A DNA stretch of 64,000 nucleotides from Actinoplanes solisilvae (lineage in GTDB: Bacteria > Actinomycetota > Actinomycetes > Mycobacteriales > Micromonosporaceae): NCBI RefSeq assembly GCF_003999975.1, contig NZ_RJAC01000023.1, forward strand, positions 47,101 through 111,100, given 5' to 3'. The notes beneath the pieces are model-generated. The model did no database searches, was not told where the DNA came from, and worked only from the letters and a program-made list of their open reading frames with translations. This document shows, piece after piece, positions 18,333 through 26,543 of the stretch. Both the position numbers and the translations under genes were made by a program. Position 1 is the first letter of the stretch. Every line of letters begins with the position of its first letter.

Positions 18333-19431
18333 GCGCCGCGTCGCCGTCTGGCGCAGCGCCATGCTGCCCGCGTCGGAGACCTTCGTCCGCAACCAGGCCG
18401 ACGCGATGACCCGCTGGCAGCCGATCTACGTCGGCGCGACGAAGACCGACTCGCTCCTGGCCCGCGACACCGACCTGATCGCCTTCCCGTCGGCCGCCGA
18501 CCACCGCGCCTTCCTGCGCCTGCGCCTGACCGGTTCCTCCCCACAACTGCACAGGACAATTGCTGGCGTACGCCCTGACGTCGTGCACGCCCACTTCGGC
18601 GGCGACGGCTGGCTCGTCAGCGCCGCCGCCGCCCGCGCCGGTGCCCCGCTCGTGGTGACCCTGCACGGCCACGACGTCACCCGCCAGCCCGCCAGCACCG
18701 GCCCGAAGGGCGTCCGCTACCGCCGCAACCTGCGTACGGTCTTCCGCCGCGCCCACCTGCTGATCGCCGTCTCGTCGGTGATCCGCGAGCGCGCGATCAG
18801 CTGGGGCGCCGACCCGGCCAAGGTCCGCGTCCACTACACCGGCGTACCGCTGCCCGCGACGCTCCCGGCCATGCCGAAGCGTTACGACGTGGCGTTCGTG
18901 GGCCGCTTCGTCGAGAAGAAGGGCGCCGACGACCTGGTAGCCGCCCTGGCCTCCCTGGGCCGCCCGGCGTCAGCGGTCTTCATCGGCGACGGCCCCCACC
19001 TGGCCGAGATGCGAGGCTACGCCCGAAGCCTGAACGTGGACGCGACCTTCCTGGGCGCCCAGCCGGCCGACGAGGTCTATCGCATCCTCGGCGAGTCCCG
19101 GGTCCTGGCCGCTCCTTCCCGCACCGCCGCCGACGGCGACAGCGAGGGCCTGCCCACCACCATCGTCGAGGCGATGGCGATGGGTCTGCCCGTGGTCTCC
19201 ACAGTCCACAGCGGCATCCCCGAAGCAGTGGACGACGGCGTGACGGGCCTGCTGGGCCCTGAAGGCGACCGCGACGCCTTGGCCGCCAACCTGCGCAAAC
19301 TCCTCGACGACCCCGACCTGCGGACTTCCATGGGTGCGGCCGCCCGAGCCCGGGCAGAGGCCAACTTCGACGTCGTGAAGCAAAGCCACGGCCTCGAGTC
19401 CCTCTACGACGAAACGGTCGCCGGCGCGTAG
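18325..19431 (+). CDS. Family 4 (GT-B) glycosyltransferase
   Basis: A retaining GT4 glycosyltransferase of 368 residues. Its N-terminal domain has VVTLHGHDVTR (near 110) and VHAHFGGDGW. The C-terminal donor domain has VAFVGRFVEKKGADDL and the EX7E-type segment EGLPTTIVEAMAMGLPVV. It is probably paired with the GT2 upstream in building a cell-surface or exported glycan. The start overlaps the GT2 end by 8 bp. Confidence 0.9.
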   Translation: MPERRVAVWRSAMLPASETFVRNQADAMTRWQPIYVGATKTDSLLARDTDLIAFPSAADHRAFLRLRLTGSSPQLHRTIAGVRPDVVHAHFGGDGWLVSAAAARAGAPLVVTLHGHDVTRQPASTGPKGVRYRRNLRTVFRRAHLLIAVSSVIRERAISWGADPAKVRVHYTGVPLPATLPAMPKRYDVAFVGRFVEKKGADDLVAALASLGRPASAVFIGDGPHLAEMRGYARSLNVDATFLGAQPADEVYRILGESRVLAAPSRTAADGDSEGLPTTIVEAMAMGLPVVSTVHSGIPEAVDDGVTGLLGPEGDRDALAANLRKLLDDPDLRTSMGAAARARAEANFDVVKQSHGLESLYDETVAGA

Positions 19432-19466
19432 CCCGGCCCGGTCATTCCGCCCGCGGATCCGGGCTA
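19429..19466. terminator. Hairpin between convergent genes
   Basis: TAGCCCGG (19429-19436) and CCGGGCTA (19459-19466) pair perfectly around a 22-nt loop. The arms contain the stop codons of both convergent genes. The loop is long, so it is only a moderate candidate. Confidence 0.4.
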
Positions 19467-20441
19467 TCGCACGGGCTGCGGTTCGGTGGCCGGGGCCGGG
19501 GCCGGCGCGGGCAGGAACGTATTGCGGGCCAGTCCCCGCACGGTCGCGACGAGCAGTACAGCGAGGCCTGCCGTCGCGAGACTCACCAGCAGAATGGTCC
19601 AGGCGCGCTGACCGGGCACGTCGGCCACCGCCATCCAACGGATGAGCACGGTGAACGCCGCGGCGTACGAGAACGAGAACGCCCAGTAGCCCAGGCCGAA
19701 TGGCACCGTCCGATACACCGGCACCAGCCGCAGCTGGACCATCGCCATGAGCAGGGCATATCCGGCCAGTCCCCAGGCCAGGGCGTCGGCCCGGCCACCG
19801 TTGATCGCGAACCACGCGATGCCCGCGACGGCCGGGGGTGCCATCTCGATCGCCATCGTCGGGCGCAGCGGCACCGGCAGCCTCGGCTCGACGAACAGCC
19901 GCAGCAGCAGGATCGAGCCGAGCACCAGCCAGCAGACCACGCCGTAGCCGAACAGGAACCGGGCCAGCGACGGGAAGCCGAGCTGAGCGGCACCGACCGC
20001 GGCGATCAGCCCACCGGCCACGGTCGGCAGGAAATATCCGGGATGCCAGGCCGCGAGCGCACGGTCGATGGCGATCCACTGGCCGCTCAGCCACCCGCCG
20101 AGCAGGAGAGTCGCCACCAGGAAAACCGCATAAACCACAATTCCCGCCGTACGGGCGTGAGCGCCCAACGCCACCCCGAGAAGCATCCCGACGATCGGCG
20201 GAATCGCCAGGAACGGGCTGAACACCGGATCCGACATCTCCGTACGCAACCGGCCGCCGGCGACGAGGTTGTGCCCGTAGAGGACGGCGGTGACCAGCCA
20301 CACCGCGGCGACCACGAACCAGCCCGCGTCGGCCACGGCGGACGGCACCGCGTGCTGGGCGGCGGCCGCGGCCCAGCACTGGGTCACGCCGGCCAGGCCG
20401 AAGCTGATGGCGAACAGGTTGGGGGTCAGACGTCGACGCAC
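19464..20441 (-). CDS. TehA/SLAC1-family membrane protein
   Basis: A 325-residue membrane protein with ten predicted helices. The start (TPNLFAISFGLAGVTQCW) and GYFLPTVAGGLIAAVGAAQLG match the TehA/SLAC1 (voltage-dependent anion or C4-dicarboxylate) family. A Pro/Ala-rich tail ends the protein. Family members move anions or give tellurite resistance when overexpressed; the substrate here is unknown. GTG 20441 was chosen because GAGGAG lies 7 nt upstream. Confidence 0.82.
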   Translation of the reverse strand: MRRRLTPNLFAISFGLAGVTQCWAAAAAQHAVPSAVADAGWFVVAAVWLVTAVLYGHNLVAGGRLRTEMSDPVFSPFLAIPPIVGMLLGVALGAHARTAGIVVYAVFLVATLLLGGWLSGQWIAIDRALAAWHPGYFLPTVAGGLIAAVGAAQLGFPSLARFLFGYGVVCWLVLGSILLLRLFVEPRLPVPLRPTMAIEMAPPAVAGIAWFAINGGRADALAWGLAGYALLMAMVQLRLVPVYRTVPFGLGYWAFSFSYAAAFTVLIRWMAVADVPGQRAWTILLVSLATAGLAVLLVATVRGLARNTFLPAPAPAPATEPQPVR

Positions 20442-20584
20442 TGCCGGGCTCCTCTGTCGCTGGCGGATCGCAGCCCCATCCTGGCAGCCCGGCCCGCCCC
20501 GGCGCATGAGTCAGACAACTGGTCCCGGCCCGAAGACTTGAGTACGGCCTTCGACGTCGTCGGCGTCGCGGTCCTCGAACCTCG

Positions 20585-22687
20585 TCACGCCCGTCCATTT
20601 TCCGGTCTGCCATCGCTGGAAGGGGCGGGTTCGTCGGGGTTCATGGTGCGGAATCCCTCGAACTGACCGTTGAGGATGCGTCCGGCCTTCTCGATGATCG
20701 CCTTCGCTGAGAAGGGCTTCTCGATGAGGTGGACGCCGGGGTCGAGTCGGCCCTGGGAGGCCAGGACCGGCTGGGCGTACCCGGACATGAATAGGACCGC
20801 GATGTCGGCTCTGGTCTGCCGGATTCTCTCGGCCACTTCCTTACCGAGCATGTTGGGCATGACGACGTCGGTGAGCAGTAGGTGGATGTCGCCGTCGAAC
20901 CGGGCGGCGACGGCGACGGCATCGGCGCCGTTCGCCGCGGTAAGGACGTGGTAGCCGCTGCGCGTGAAGATGCGTTCAGTGACCTCCCGCAGCGCCTCCT
21001 GGTCCTCGACCACGAGGACCGTCTCTCCGGCAGGGGTGCGTTCATACGGCAACGGTTCATCGGCTGGCGCGGGGGCTTCAGCGGTCACGGGCATCAGGAT
21101 GGTGAACGTGGTGCCGACGCCGGGTTGTGAGTGAATGGTGACGGTCCCCTGGGCCCGGGCAACGATGCCGTACACGGTCGACAGTCCCAGACCGGTGCCC
21201 CCACCATCGCGTTTGGTGGTGAAGAAAGGCTCGAAGGCGTGCTCGATGACCTCGGCCGGCATGCCGGTGCCAGTGTCACAGACGCGCAGCTGCACGTAGC
21301 GGCCGGCCTCGAGCAGCGGGTCGGTGTGCCCGTCGATGACGACGTTGGCGGTGTCGATGCTCAACGTCCCGCCGTCGCCCATCGCATCCCGGGCGTTGAC
21401 CGCGAGGTTGACCAGCACCTGCTCGATCTGACCGGCGTCGGCGAGCACGAGCCACAGCTCCGGGGCCAGGTCCGTGGACAGATCAATGTCGTCGCCGATC
21501 GTACGTCGCAGCAGATTCTCCACATCCACGACGATCTCGTTGAGATCGAGCGCCCGCGGTTGGACGACGTCGCGGCGGGCGAAGGCGAGGAGCTGGTGAG
21601 TCAGCTCGGCGGCCCTTTCCGCGGCCCGCCGGATCTGCTCGACGTCACGACCGGCCGCCTGCAGACGCTGTTCTGGTTCGGCGGCGAGTTCCTCGGCGAC
21701 GAACGCAGCGTAGTTCAGGATCACGCCGAGCAGGTTGTTGAAGTCATGGGCGACTCCACCGGCGAGTTGACCCAGGATCTCCAGGCGCTGGCCCTGGTGG
21801 AGCTGAGCCTGCAGGCGCTCGCGGTCGGCGCGAGCCTGGGCGCGTTCCTCTCCCATTCGGAGTTGGAACTGGTCCTGGGCGTGCTCGACCTGGATCCTCT
21901 CCTGGGCGCGTTCCTCTCCCATCCGCAGTTGGAAGCGATCCTGCGCTTGCTGCACCTGCACTTTCTCCCGGGCGCGCTCCTCTCCCATTCGGAGCTGGAA
22001 CTCGTCCTGGGCGTGCTCGACCTGGATCCTCTCCTGAGCGCGTTCCTCTCCCATCCGCAGTTGGAACTGGTCCTGGGCCTGCTCGACCTCGAGCCTCTCC
22101 TGCGCGCGTTCGTCGCCCATGGTGACCTCGAACCGGTCCTGGGCTTTGGAGACTTCGGTACGCTCGCTGGCATACTCCGCGTCGATGTGAGTTTGAAACC
22201 GCCGGTCCTGCACGTCCTGGTCGCGGTGACCGGAATCGTCGGCAGATCGCCCGCTGAAGTTCACCACCTGATGAGCGTCGGCGTCATCGGGGACGGTCTG
22301 TGATTCGCCGACCTGATGCGCGATAACAACAGCGCCCATGGCGGCGCCTGCAGGGTCGAAGATCGGCGAGAAGGTCACCACCACGGGGACCACAGTGCCG
22401 TCGCGGCGCAGCCGGTGCGTGTGGTGACTTCCGGGATTCTCCCCTGCGGCGACGCTTCGCAGGACGGATGATTCCGCTGCCCGCAGTCCAGGCGGTACGA
22501 GCACCTGCGCGTCGACGCCGATGAGATCAGGGCCGCGATAGCCGTACAGCAGCGCCGCCGCCCGGTTGCAGTGGGAGATCAGACCGGCGCTGGTGACGGC
22601 GATGATGCCGTCGTCGGAGGAGTCGATGATCGCGCCGAGGTCGACCCGGTATGCCGCGGACCTTGAGGAATCCGAGATCCCGATCAT
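20585..22687 (-). CDS. Hybrid histidine kinase with PAS domain, repeat coiled coil and receiver
   Basis: A cytosolic hybrid kinase of about 700 residues. The order is PAS (about 15-125), a six-copy 22-residue coiled-coil repeat (about 162-293), HisKA with phospho-His314 in GGVAHDFNNLL, HATPase_c (VNLAVNARDAM, DTGTGMP, GTGLGLSTVYG), and a receiver with Asp607 in LLLTDVVMP. ATG 22687 was chosen because GGAG lies 6 nt upstream; an in-frame start at 22750 is possible. The catalytic half is clearly paralogous to the hybrid kinase at 60634-63750. The ligand of the PAS domain is unknown. Confidence 0.9.
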   Translation of the reverse strand: MIGISDSSRSAAYRVDLGAIIDSSDDGIIAVTSAGLISHCNRAAALLYGYRGPDLIGVDAQVLVPPGLRAAESSVLRSVAAGENPGSHHTHRLRRDGTVVPVVVTFSPIFDPAGAAMGAVVIAHQVGESQTVPDDADAHQVVNFSGRSADDSGHRDQDVQDRRFQTHIDAEYASERTEVSKAQDRFEVTMGDERAQERLEVEQAQDQFQLRMGEERAQERIQVEHAQDEFQLRMGEERAREKVQVQQAQDRFQLRMGEERAQERIQVEHAQDQFQLRMGEERAQARADRERLQAQLHQGQRLEILGQLAGGVAHDFNNLLGVILNYAAFVAEELAAEPEQRLQAAGRDVEQIRRAAERAAELTHQLLAFARRDVVQPRALDLNEIVVDVENLLRRTIGDDIDLSTDLAPELWLVLADAGQIEQVLVNLAVNARDAMGDGGTLSIDTANVVIDGHTDPLLEAGRYVQLRVCDTGTGMPAEVIEHAFEPFFTTKRDGGGTGLGLSTVYGIVARAQGTVTIHSQPGVGTTFTILMPVTAEAPAPADEPLPYERTPAGETVLVVEDQEALREVTERIFTRSGYHVLTAANGADAVAVAARFDGDIHLLLTDVVMPNMLGKEVAERIRQTRADIAVLFMSGYAQPVLASQGRLDPGVHLIEKPFSAKAIIEKAGRILNGQFEGFRTMNPDEPAPSSDGRPENGRA
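21809..22204 (-). repeat. Six 66-bp in-frame tandem repeats in the hybrid kinase
   Basis: Six units of 22 codons follow each other. The consensus is D-x-F-Q-L-R-M-G-E-E-R-A-Q-E-R-I-Q-V-E-H-A-Q. The first unit is diverged, the middle four are close copies, and the last changes into the linker before the HisKA helix. Twenty-two residues equal two 11-residue (hendecad) coiled-coil repeats. Confidence 0.9.
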
Positions 22688-22864
22688 GTGCCACTCCACG
22701 ACCGCCCAGCAGGTCGCGTCTCCGGCGAAGCGGCCACCATCCATAGACACGTCAGAGACGCCAGAACTCTCCCTGAGGTACCGTACCGCTCGCCGTAGTG
22801 ACTTCTCGGTGAAACAGGAATCTTGTCCTCGGCACAGTGTTGACTCACGCCGGGCCGGAAAGGT

Positions 22865-23962
22865 TCAAGCGGCCAGCGAATGCGCCACGCGGCGCAGGAA
22901 GTCGCGGTTCGAGGTGGTGCCGCGCAGCTGGTCGAGCAGTTTGCGCATCGCGTCCTGGCGGTCGCCGGTGCCCAGCGCGCGCCGCACCTGGGCGATGATC
23001 GCCAGTTCGGCCGGGGACAGCAGGGTCTCGTCGTGGCGGGTGCCGGTCTGCGACAGGTCGATCGCCGGGAAGACGCGGCCCTCGGCGAGGGAACGGTCCA
23101 GCTTCAGTTCGGCGTTGCCGGTGCTCTTGAACTCCTCGAAGATGACACTGTCCATCGCGGAGCCGTTCTCGACCAGGGCGGTCGCGATGATGGTCAGTGA
23201 GCCGCCGCCGTCGATGTTGCGGGCCGCGCCGAGGAACCGCTTCGGCGGGTAGAGCGCCGTCGAGTCGAGACCGCCGGTCAGCGTACGCCCACGGCCCGGG
23301 GCCATCAGATTGTACGAGCGGCCCAGGCGGGTGATCGAGTCGAGGAGCACGACGACGTCGTCGCCCTGCTCGACCAGGCGCTTGGCCCGTTCGATGGCCA
23401 GCTCGGCCAGGGCGGCGTGCTCGTTCGGCGGCCGGTCGAAGGTGGCCGCGACGACCTCGCCCTTGACCGTACGGGTGAAGTCGGTGACCTCCTCGGGCCG
23501 CTCGTCGACCAGCACCACGAACAGGTGCACCTCGGGGTTGTTGTGCGCGATCGCGTTGGCGATCTGCTTGAGGATCGTGGTCTTGCCCGCCTTCGGGGGC
23601 GCGACGATCAGCGCCCGCTGGCCCTTGCCGATCGGCATGGCCAGGTCGATGACGCGGGTGGTGAGCAGGCCCGGTTCGGTCTCCAGGCGCAGGCGTTCCT
23701 GCGGGTAGAGGGCGGTCAGCTCGTAGAAGTCGGGACGCCGGCCCATCGGGTGGTCGAGCTGCAGGGTGGCCGGTTTACGGCCGGTGACGCGGGCCGAGCC
23801 GACGACGCGGTCGCCGCGCCGCAGGCCGAGCCGGCGCAGTTCGTGCCAGGCGACGGGGATGTCGCGCGGGCCGGGCAGGTAGCCGTCGAGGCGTAGCCAG
23901 GCCCGGTCGTCGACGATGTCGAGCAGCGCGTCGACGCGGATGGTTTCGGTGTTGTCAGTCAT
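22865..23962 (-). CDS. rho: Short transcription termination factor Rho paralogue
   Basis: A Rho helicase of 365 residues. It has the primary RNA-binding OB region (about 8-60), Walker A APPKAGKTT (Lys127), a DERPEEVTDF segment, Walker B VVVLLDSITRLGRSYN, and the R-loop GAARNIDGGGSLTIIATAL. It lacks the N-terminal helical bundle and the long Arg/Gly-rich insert of typical actinomycete Rho (usually 600 residues or more). Phe162 replaces the Met that corresponds to E. coli Met219, a bicyclomycin-contact position. The ATG at 23962 follows GAGGAG. A TACCTT box at 24099-24094 implies a leader of about 125 nt. It is probably a second Rho beside a housekeeping one elsewhere. Confidence 0.85.
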   Translation of the reverse strand: MTDNTETIRVDALLDIVDDRAWLRLDGYLPGPRDIPVAWHELRRLGLRRGDRVVGSARVTGRKPATLQLDHPMGRRPDFYELTALYPQERLRLETEPGLLTTRVIDLAMPIGKGQRALIVAPPKAGKTTILKQIANAIAHNNPEVHLFVVLVDERPEEVTDFTRTVKGEVVAATFDRPPNEHAALAELAIERAKRLVEQGDDVVVLLDSITRLGRSYNLMAPGRGRTLTGGLDSTALYPPKRFLGAARNIDGGGSLTIIATALVENGSAMDSVIFEEFKSTGNAELKLDRSLAEGRVFPAIDLSQTGTRHDETLLSPAELAIIAQVRRALGTGDRQDAMRKLLDQLRGTTSNRDFLRRVAHSLAA

Positions 23963-24133
23963 TGGGGGTACTCCTCGAGAGCCGATGCCGGCACGAGTGA
24001 AGAACGCCGAAGTCGGCGTCGATGGGAAAGACGATCGAAATGACCCGGGGGCGACCAGGACTGGTGCCTGCACTCGGGGTGCGATCTGCCGTCAAGGTAG
24101 CACCCCGCGGCCGATCGCGACAGCACCGGCACG

Positions 24134-24148
24134 CCAGATGACATCTGG
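24134..24148. promoter_or_regulatory. Palindrome upstream of the glycan-type gene pair
   Basis: CCAGATG-A-CATCTGG is a perfect 7-1-7 inverted repeat about 40 bp upstream of the gene at 24187 and inside the gap shared with rho. It is a possible operator. Confidence 0.4.
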
Positions 24149-24186
24149 GCGACACTGCGCGTTTGCTTGCGGGATGCCTGGGCGGT

Positions 24187-25062
24187 ATGGAATTCGGCGT
24201 GCACCACGCGAACCACTACTACGGCCACAGCCACGTGCTGGCGCGCTACTGCGGCCTGGACGACGCCGAGCCGCCCCGCCTGCACGGCTACCTGCAGCAC
24301 GGCTGGAACATCGGCGACGGCATGGCCCCCGATCACGAGTACGTTCCCGGCGTGGCCAAGTTCGTCTGGTCCGAGCGGGTGCGGCGGCGGGCCTGGTCGC
24401 TGGGGCGGCGCGAGGTGTACGTCGTCGGCGCGCCCTGGGCGTACCTGCTGGCCCTGGAGCCCGAACCGGCCGAGCCGGCGAAGCGTGAGGGGACCATCTG
24501 GTACCCGTTCCACGGCTGGGAGGGTCAGCACATCGTCGGTGACCACGACGGCCTGATCGCCGAGATCCGTGACACCGAGCCGGGTCCGGTGACGGTGTGC
24601 CTGTACTGGCAGGAGTTTCGCGACAAACGCGTGCGCGCTCTCTACGAGAGGGCCGGCTTCCGGGTGATCTGCCACGGCTACCGCGGTGGCTGGTGGAAGG
24701 ACCTCGACCCCGGATTTCTCTACCGTCAACTGGCTGAACAGCGCAAACATTCCCGGGTCGCGTCGAACCGCCTGTGCAGCGCGATCATGTACGGCACGCT
24801 GGCCGGTTGCGAGCCCGCCGTGTACGGCGACCCGATGCAGCTCGAGGGCGAGAAGTCGGCTTTCGGCGGTCAGGCGCGCATCGTGCGTGAATGGGCGGAT
24901 CTGCACGGTCCGTCGGTCGACGTGACGCTGGCCCGCGAGATCGCCGTCGCCGAGCTGGGCGCCGATCGTCTGCTGCCCCCGGCCGAGCTGCGCCGGTTGT
25001 TCCAGTGGCCGTCCCTGCGTGAAGATCCCGATTTCGAGCTGACCGGAGTGCTGACCCGATGA
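24187..25062 (+). CDS. Conserved protein of possible surface-polysaccharide biosynthesis
   Basis: A protein of 291 residues with no signal peptide and no clear membrane segment. Features include MEFGVHHANHYYGH at the start, LHGYLQHGWNIGDG, GTIWYPFHGWEGQ and a late segment YGDPMQLEGEKSAF. The layout (two alpha/beta halves, a capture loop with His and Gly) is like that of GT-B or CDP-glycerol-transferase-type enzymes, but I cannot assign it to a named family. It overlaps the following methyltransferase-like gene (ATGA), so the two work together. Confidence 0.6.
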   Translation: MEFGVHHANHYYGHSHVLARYCGLDDAEPPRLHGYLQHGWNIGDGMAPDHEYVPGVAKFVWSERVRRRAWSLGRREVYVVGAPWAYLLALEPEPAEPAKREGTIWYPFHGWEGQHIVGDHDGLIAEIRDTEPGPVTVCLYWQEFRDKRVRALYERAGFRVICHGYRGGWWKDLDPGFLYRQLAEQRKHSRVASNRLCSAIMYGTLAGCEPAVYGDPMQLEGEKSAFGGQARIVREWADLHGPSVDVTLAREIAVAELGADRLLPPAELRRLFQWPSLREDPDFELTGVLTR

Positions 25063-26462
25063 CCACCCTGATCGGCGGGGAGATGCTGCTCTGGTCCGAC
25101 ACCGCCCCCGCCGTTCTTCTGCCGTCGCTTCTGTCGCGAACCCCCGGGCGTACGCTCGTCGCCGGCCCGCACGAGCCGTCGTCGCTGCCCGCGGGCGTCA
25201 CCGTCCTGGTGCGCGGCGTCCCCGACGCGCAGGCCCTGGCCGCGGCCCGCCCCGACGTCACCGTCCTGTGCGGCAGCCTCGAAAAACTGGCAACCCTTCC
25301 CGCGTACGACACCGTGGTAGCTCTCGACGGCCTCGACCGGCTCCTGTCCGCCGAAGCCGACCCGCGCTCCTGGGACGAGACCCTGTCCCTGCTGCTGGCC
25401 GTGCTGGCCCCCGGCGGCCGCCTGCTGCTGGGCATGGAGAACCTGTTCGGCGTGCACCGCCTGACCGCTCTGCCCAAGTCCCCGGCCGACAGCGAGTGGG
25501 TCGTTCCCGACGACCACGATCCGCAACGCCCCGCCGGTCACGCAGCGCTGCTCGCCCGGCTCACCGGTGCCGGACTGCACATCGCCCGCGACTACGCCGC
25601 GTACCCGTCCCTGACAGCACCGACCGTGCTGCTCGGCGCGGAGATCCGTACGGATCCCGCTCTGGCCGGTGTCGTCGAGGCGGCCGTGGCCTCCGCCCTG
25701 CGCCCGCCGTGCGACGTCCTGGTCGACCCGGTGCGCCTGGCCACCGGCGCGGTCCGCAACGGCCTGACCGCGGCGCTGGCCCCCGCCTGGATCGTGATCG
25801 CCGGCCACGACGCCGCGGACACCCCCGATGCGGTGCTCGACTCGAAGCCCGTGCTGCTGCCCGCGACCGACCTGCCGCGCGGGCGCACGCTGCAGAGCCT
25901 GCTGCTGGCCACCGCCCAGCGCCGTGACCTGCCCACCATGCGAGAGCTGCTGACCGCCTGGCAGACCGGCCCCACCGCCGGGGTTCCGGCCGACCGGGTC
26001 GTCGTCAGCGAGCCCTCCCTCGACCTGGTCGCCCTGGCCCCGGCCGCCGAGGCCCTGACGGCGCTTCGCGCCTTCGCCGCCGCCGCGATCGCCGGCGGCT
26101 ACGCCCACCTGTGGCCCATTCCCGCCGACGAGGCCGAGCTCACCGCCGTCCTGGCCGGCATGACCGGCCGCGAGCTGGAGCCGGGCGACGTCCCCCCGGC
26201 CGACCGGCCCACCAGCCACGCGGTAGGCGACCTGCTGGCCGAACGCGACCGACTGACCCGGGAACTGGCCCAGGCAAAAGCCAAACACGACTGGTACGAG
26301 CACATGCTCGGCTACCGCGAGGCCGAGCTGAAACGCGTCCGCCAGATGAACGCCCTGCTCTCCGCCACGGTCCCCGGCAAGGCCGCCACGTCCCTGGTCG
26401 GCGGCCTGCGCGCGGGCAAACGGGCGATGCGTTCGGTGGTCCGCCGCACCCGGGGCAACTGA
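25059..26462 (+). CDS. SAM-methyltransferase-like protein with C-terminal coiled coil
   Basis: A protein of 467 residues. The central part resembles class I methyltransferases (YDTVVALDGLDRLL as the motif IV region, LAVLAPGGRLLLGMENLFG as the post-motif strand), but the glycine-rich motif I is hard to see, so catalysis is uncertain. A short coiled coil (ERDRLTRELAQAKAKHDW) and a basic tail (GGLRAGKRAMRSVVRRTRG) end the protein, which suggests membrane or glycan-complex docking. It is coupled to the previous gene by an ATGA overlap. Confidence 0.6.
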   Translation: MTTLIGGEMLLWSDTAPAVLLPSLLSRTPGRTLVAGPHEPSSLPAGVTVLVRGVPDAQALAAARPDVTVLCGSLEKLATLPAYDTVVALDGLDRLLSAEADPRSWDETLSLLLAVLAPGGRLLLGMENLFGVHRLTALPKSPADSEWVVPDDHDPQRPAGHAALLARLTGAGLHIARDYAAYPSLTAPTVLLGAEIRTDPALAGVVEAAVASALRPPCDVLVDPVRLATGAVRNGLTAALAPAWIVIAGHDAADTPDAVLDSKPVLLPATDLPRGRTLQSLLLATAQRRDLPTMRELLTAWQTGPTAGVPADRVVVSEPSLDLVALAPAAEALTALRAFAAAAIAGGYAHLWPIPADEAELTAVLAGMTGRELEPGDVPPADRPTSHAVGDLLAERDRLTRELAQAKAKHDWYEHMLGYREAELKRVRQMNALLSATVPGKAATSLVGGLRAGKRAMRSVVRRTRGN

Positions 26463-26543
26463 GGCTTCCAAGACGGATCACCGACGTACGGCTGGAGGGT
26501 TGTCCCACCTGGTCCTAGCGTGACTCTGAGCTAGGAGGGCTCC

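Noticed and set aside
20585..24073. An operon of the hybrid kinase and rho.
   Set aside because: The 177-bp gap between them and a separate TACCTT box for rho argue for independent transcription.
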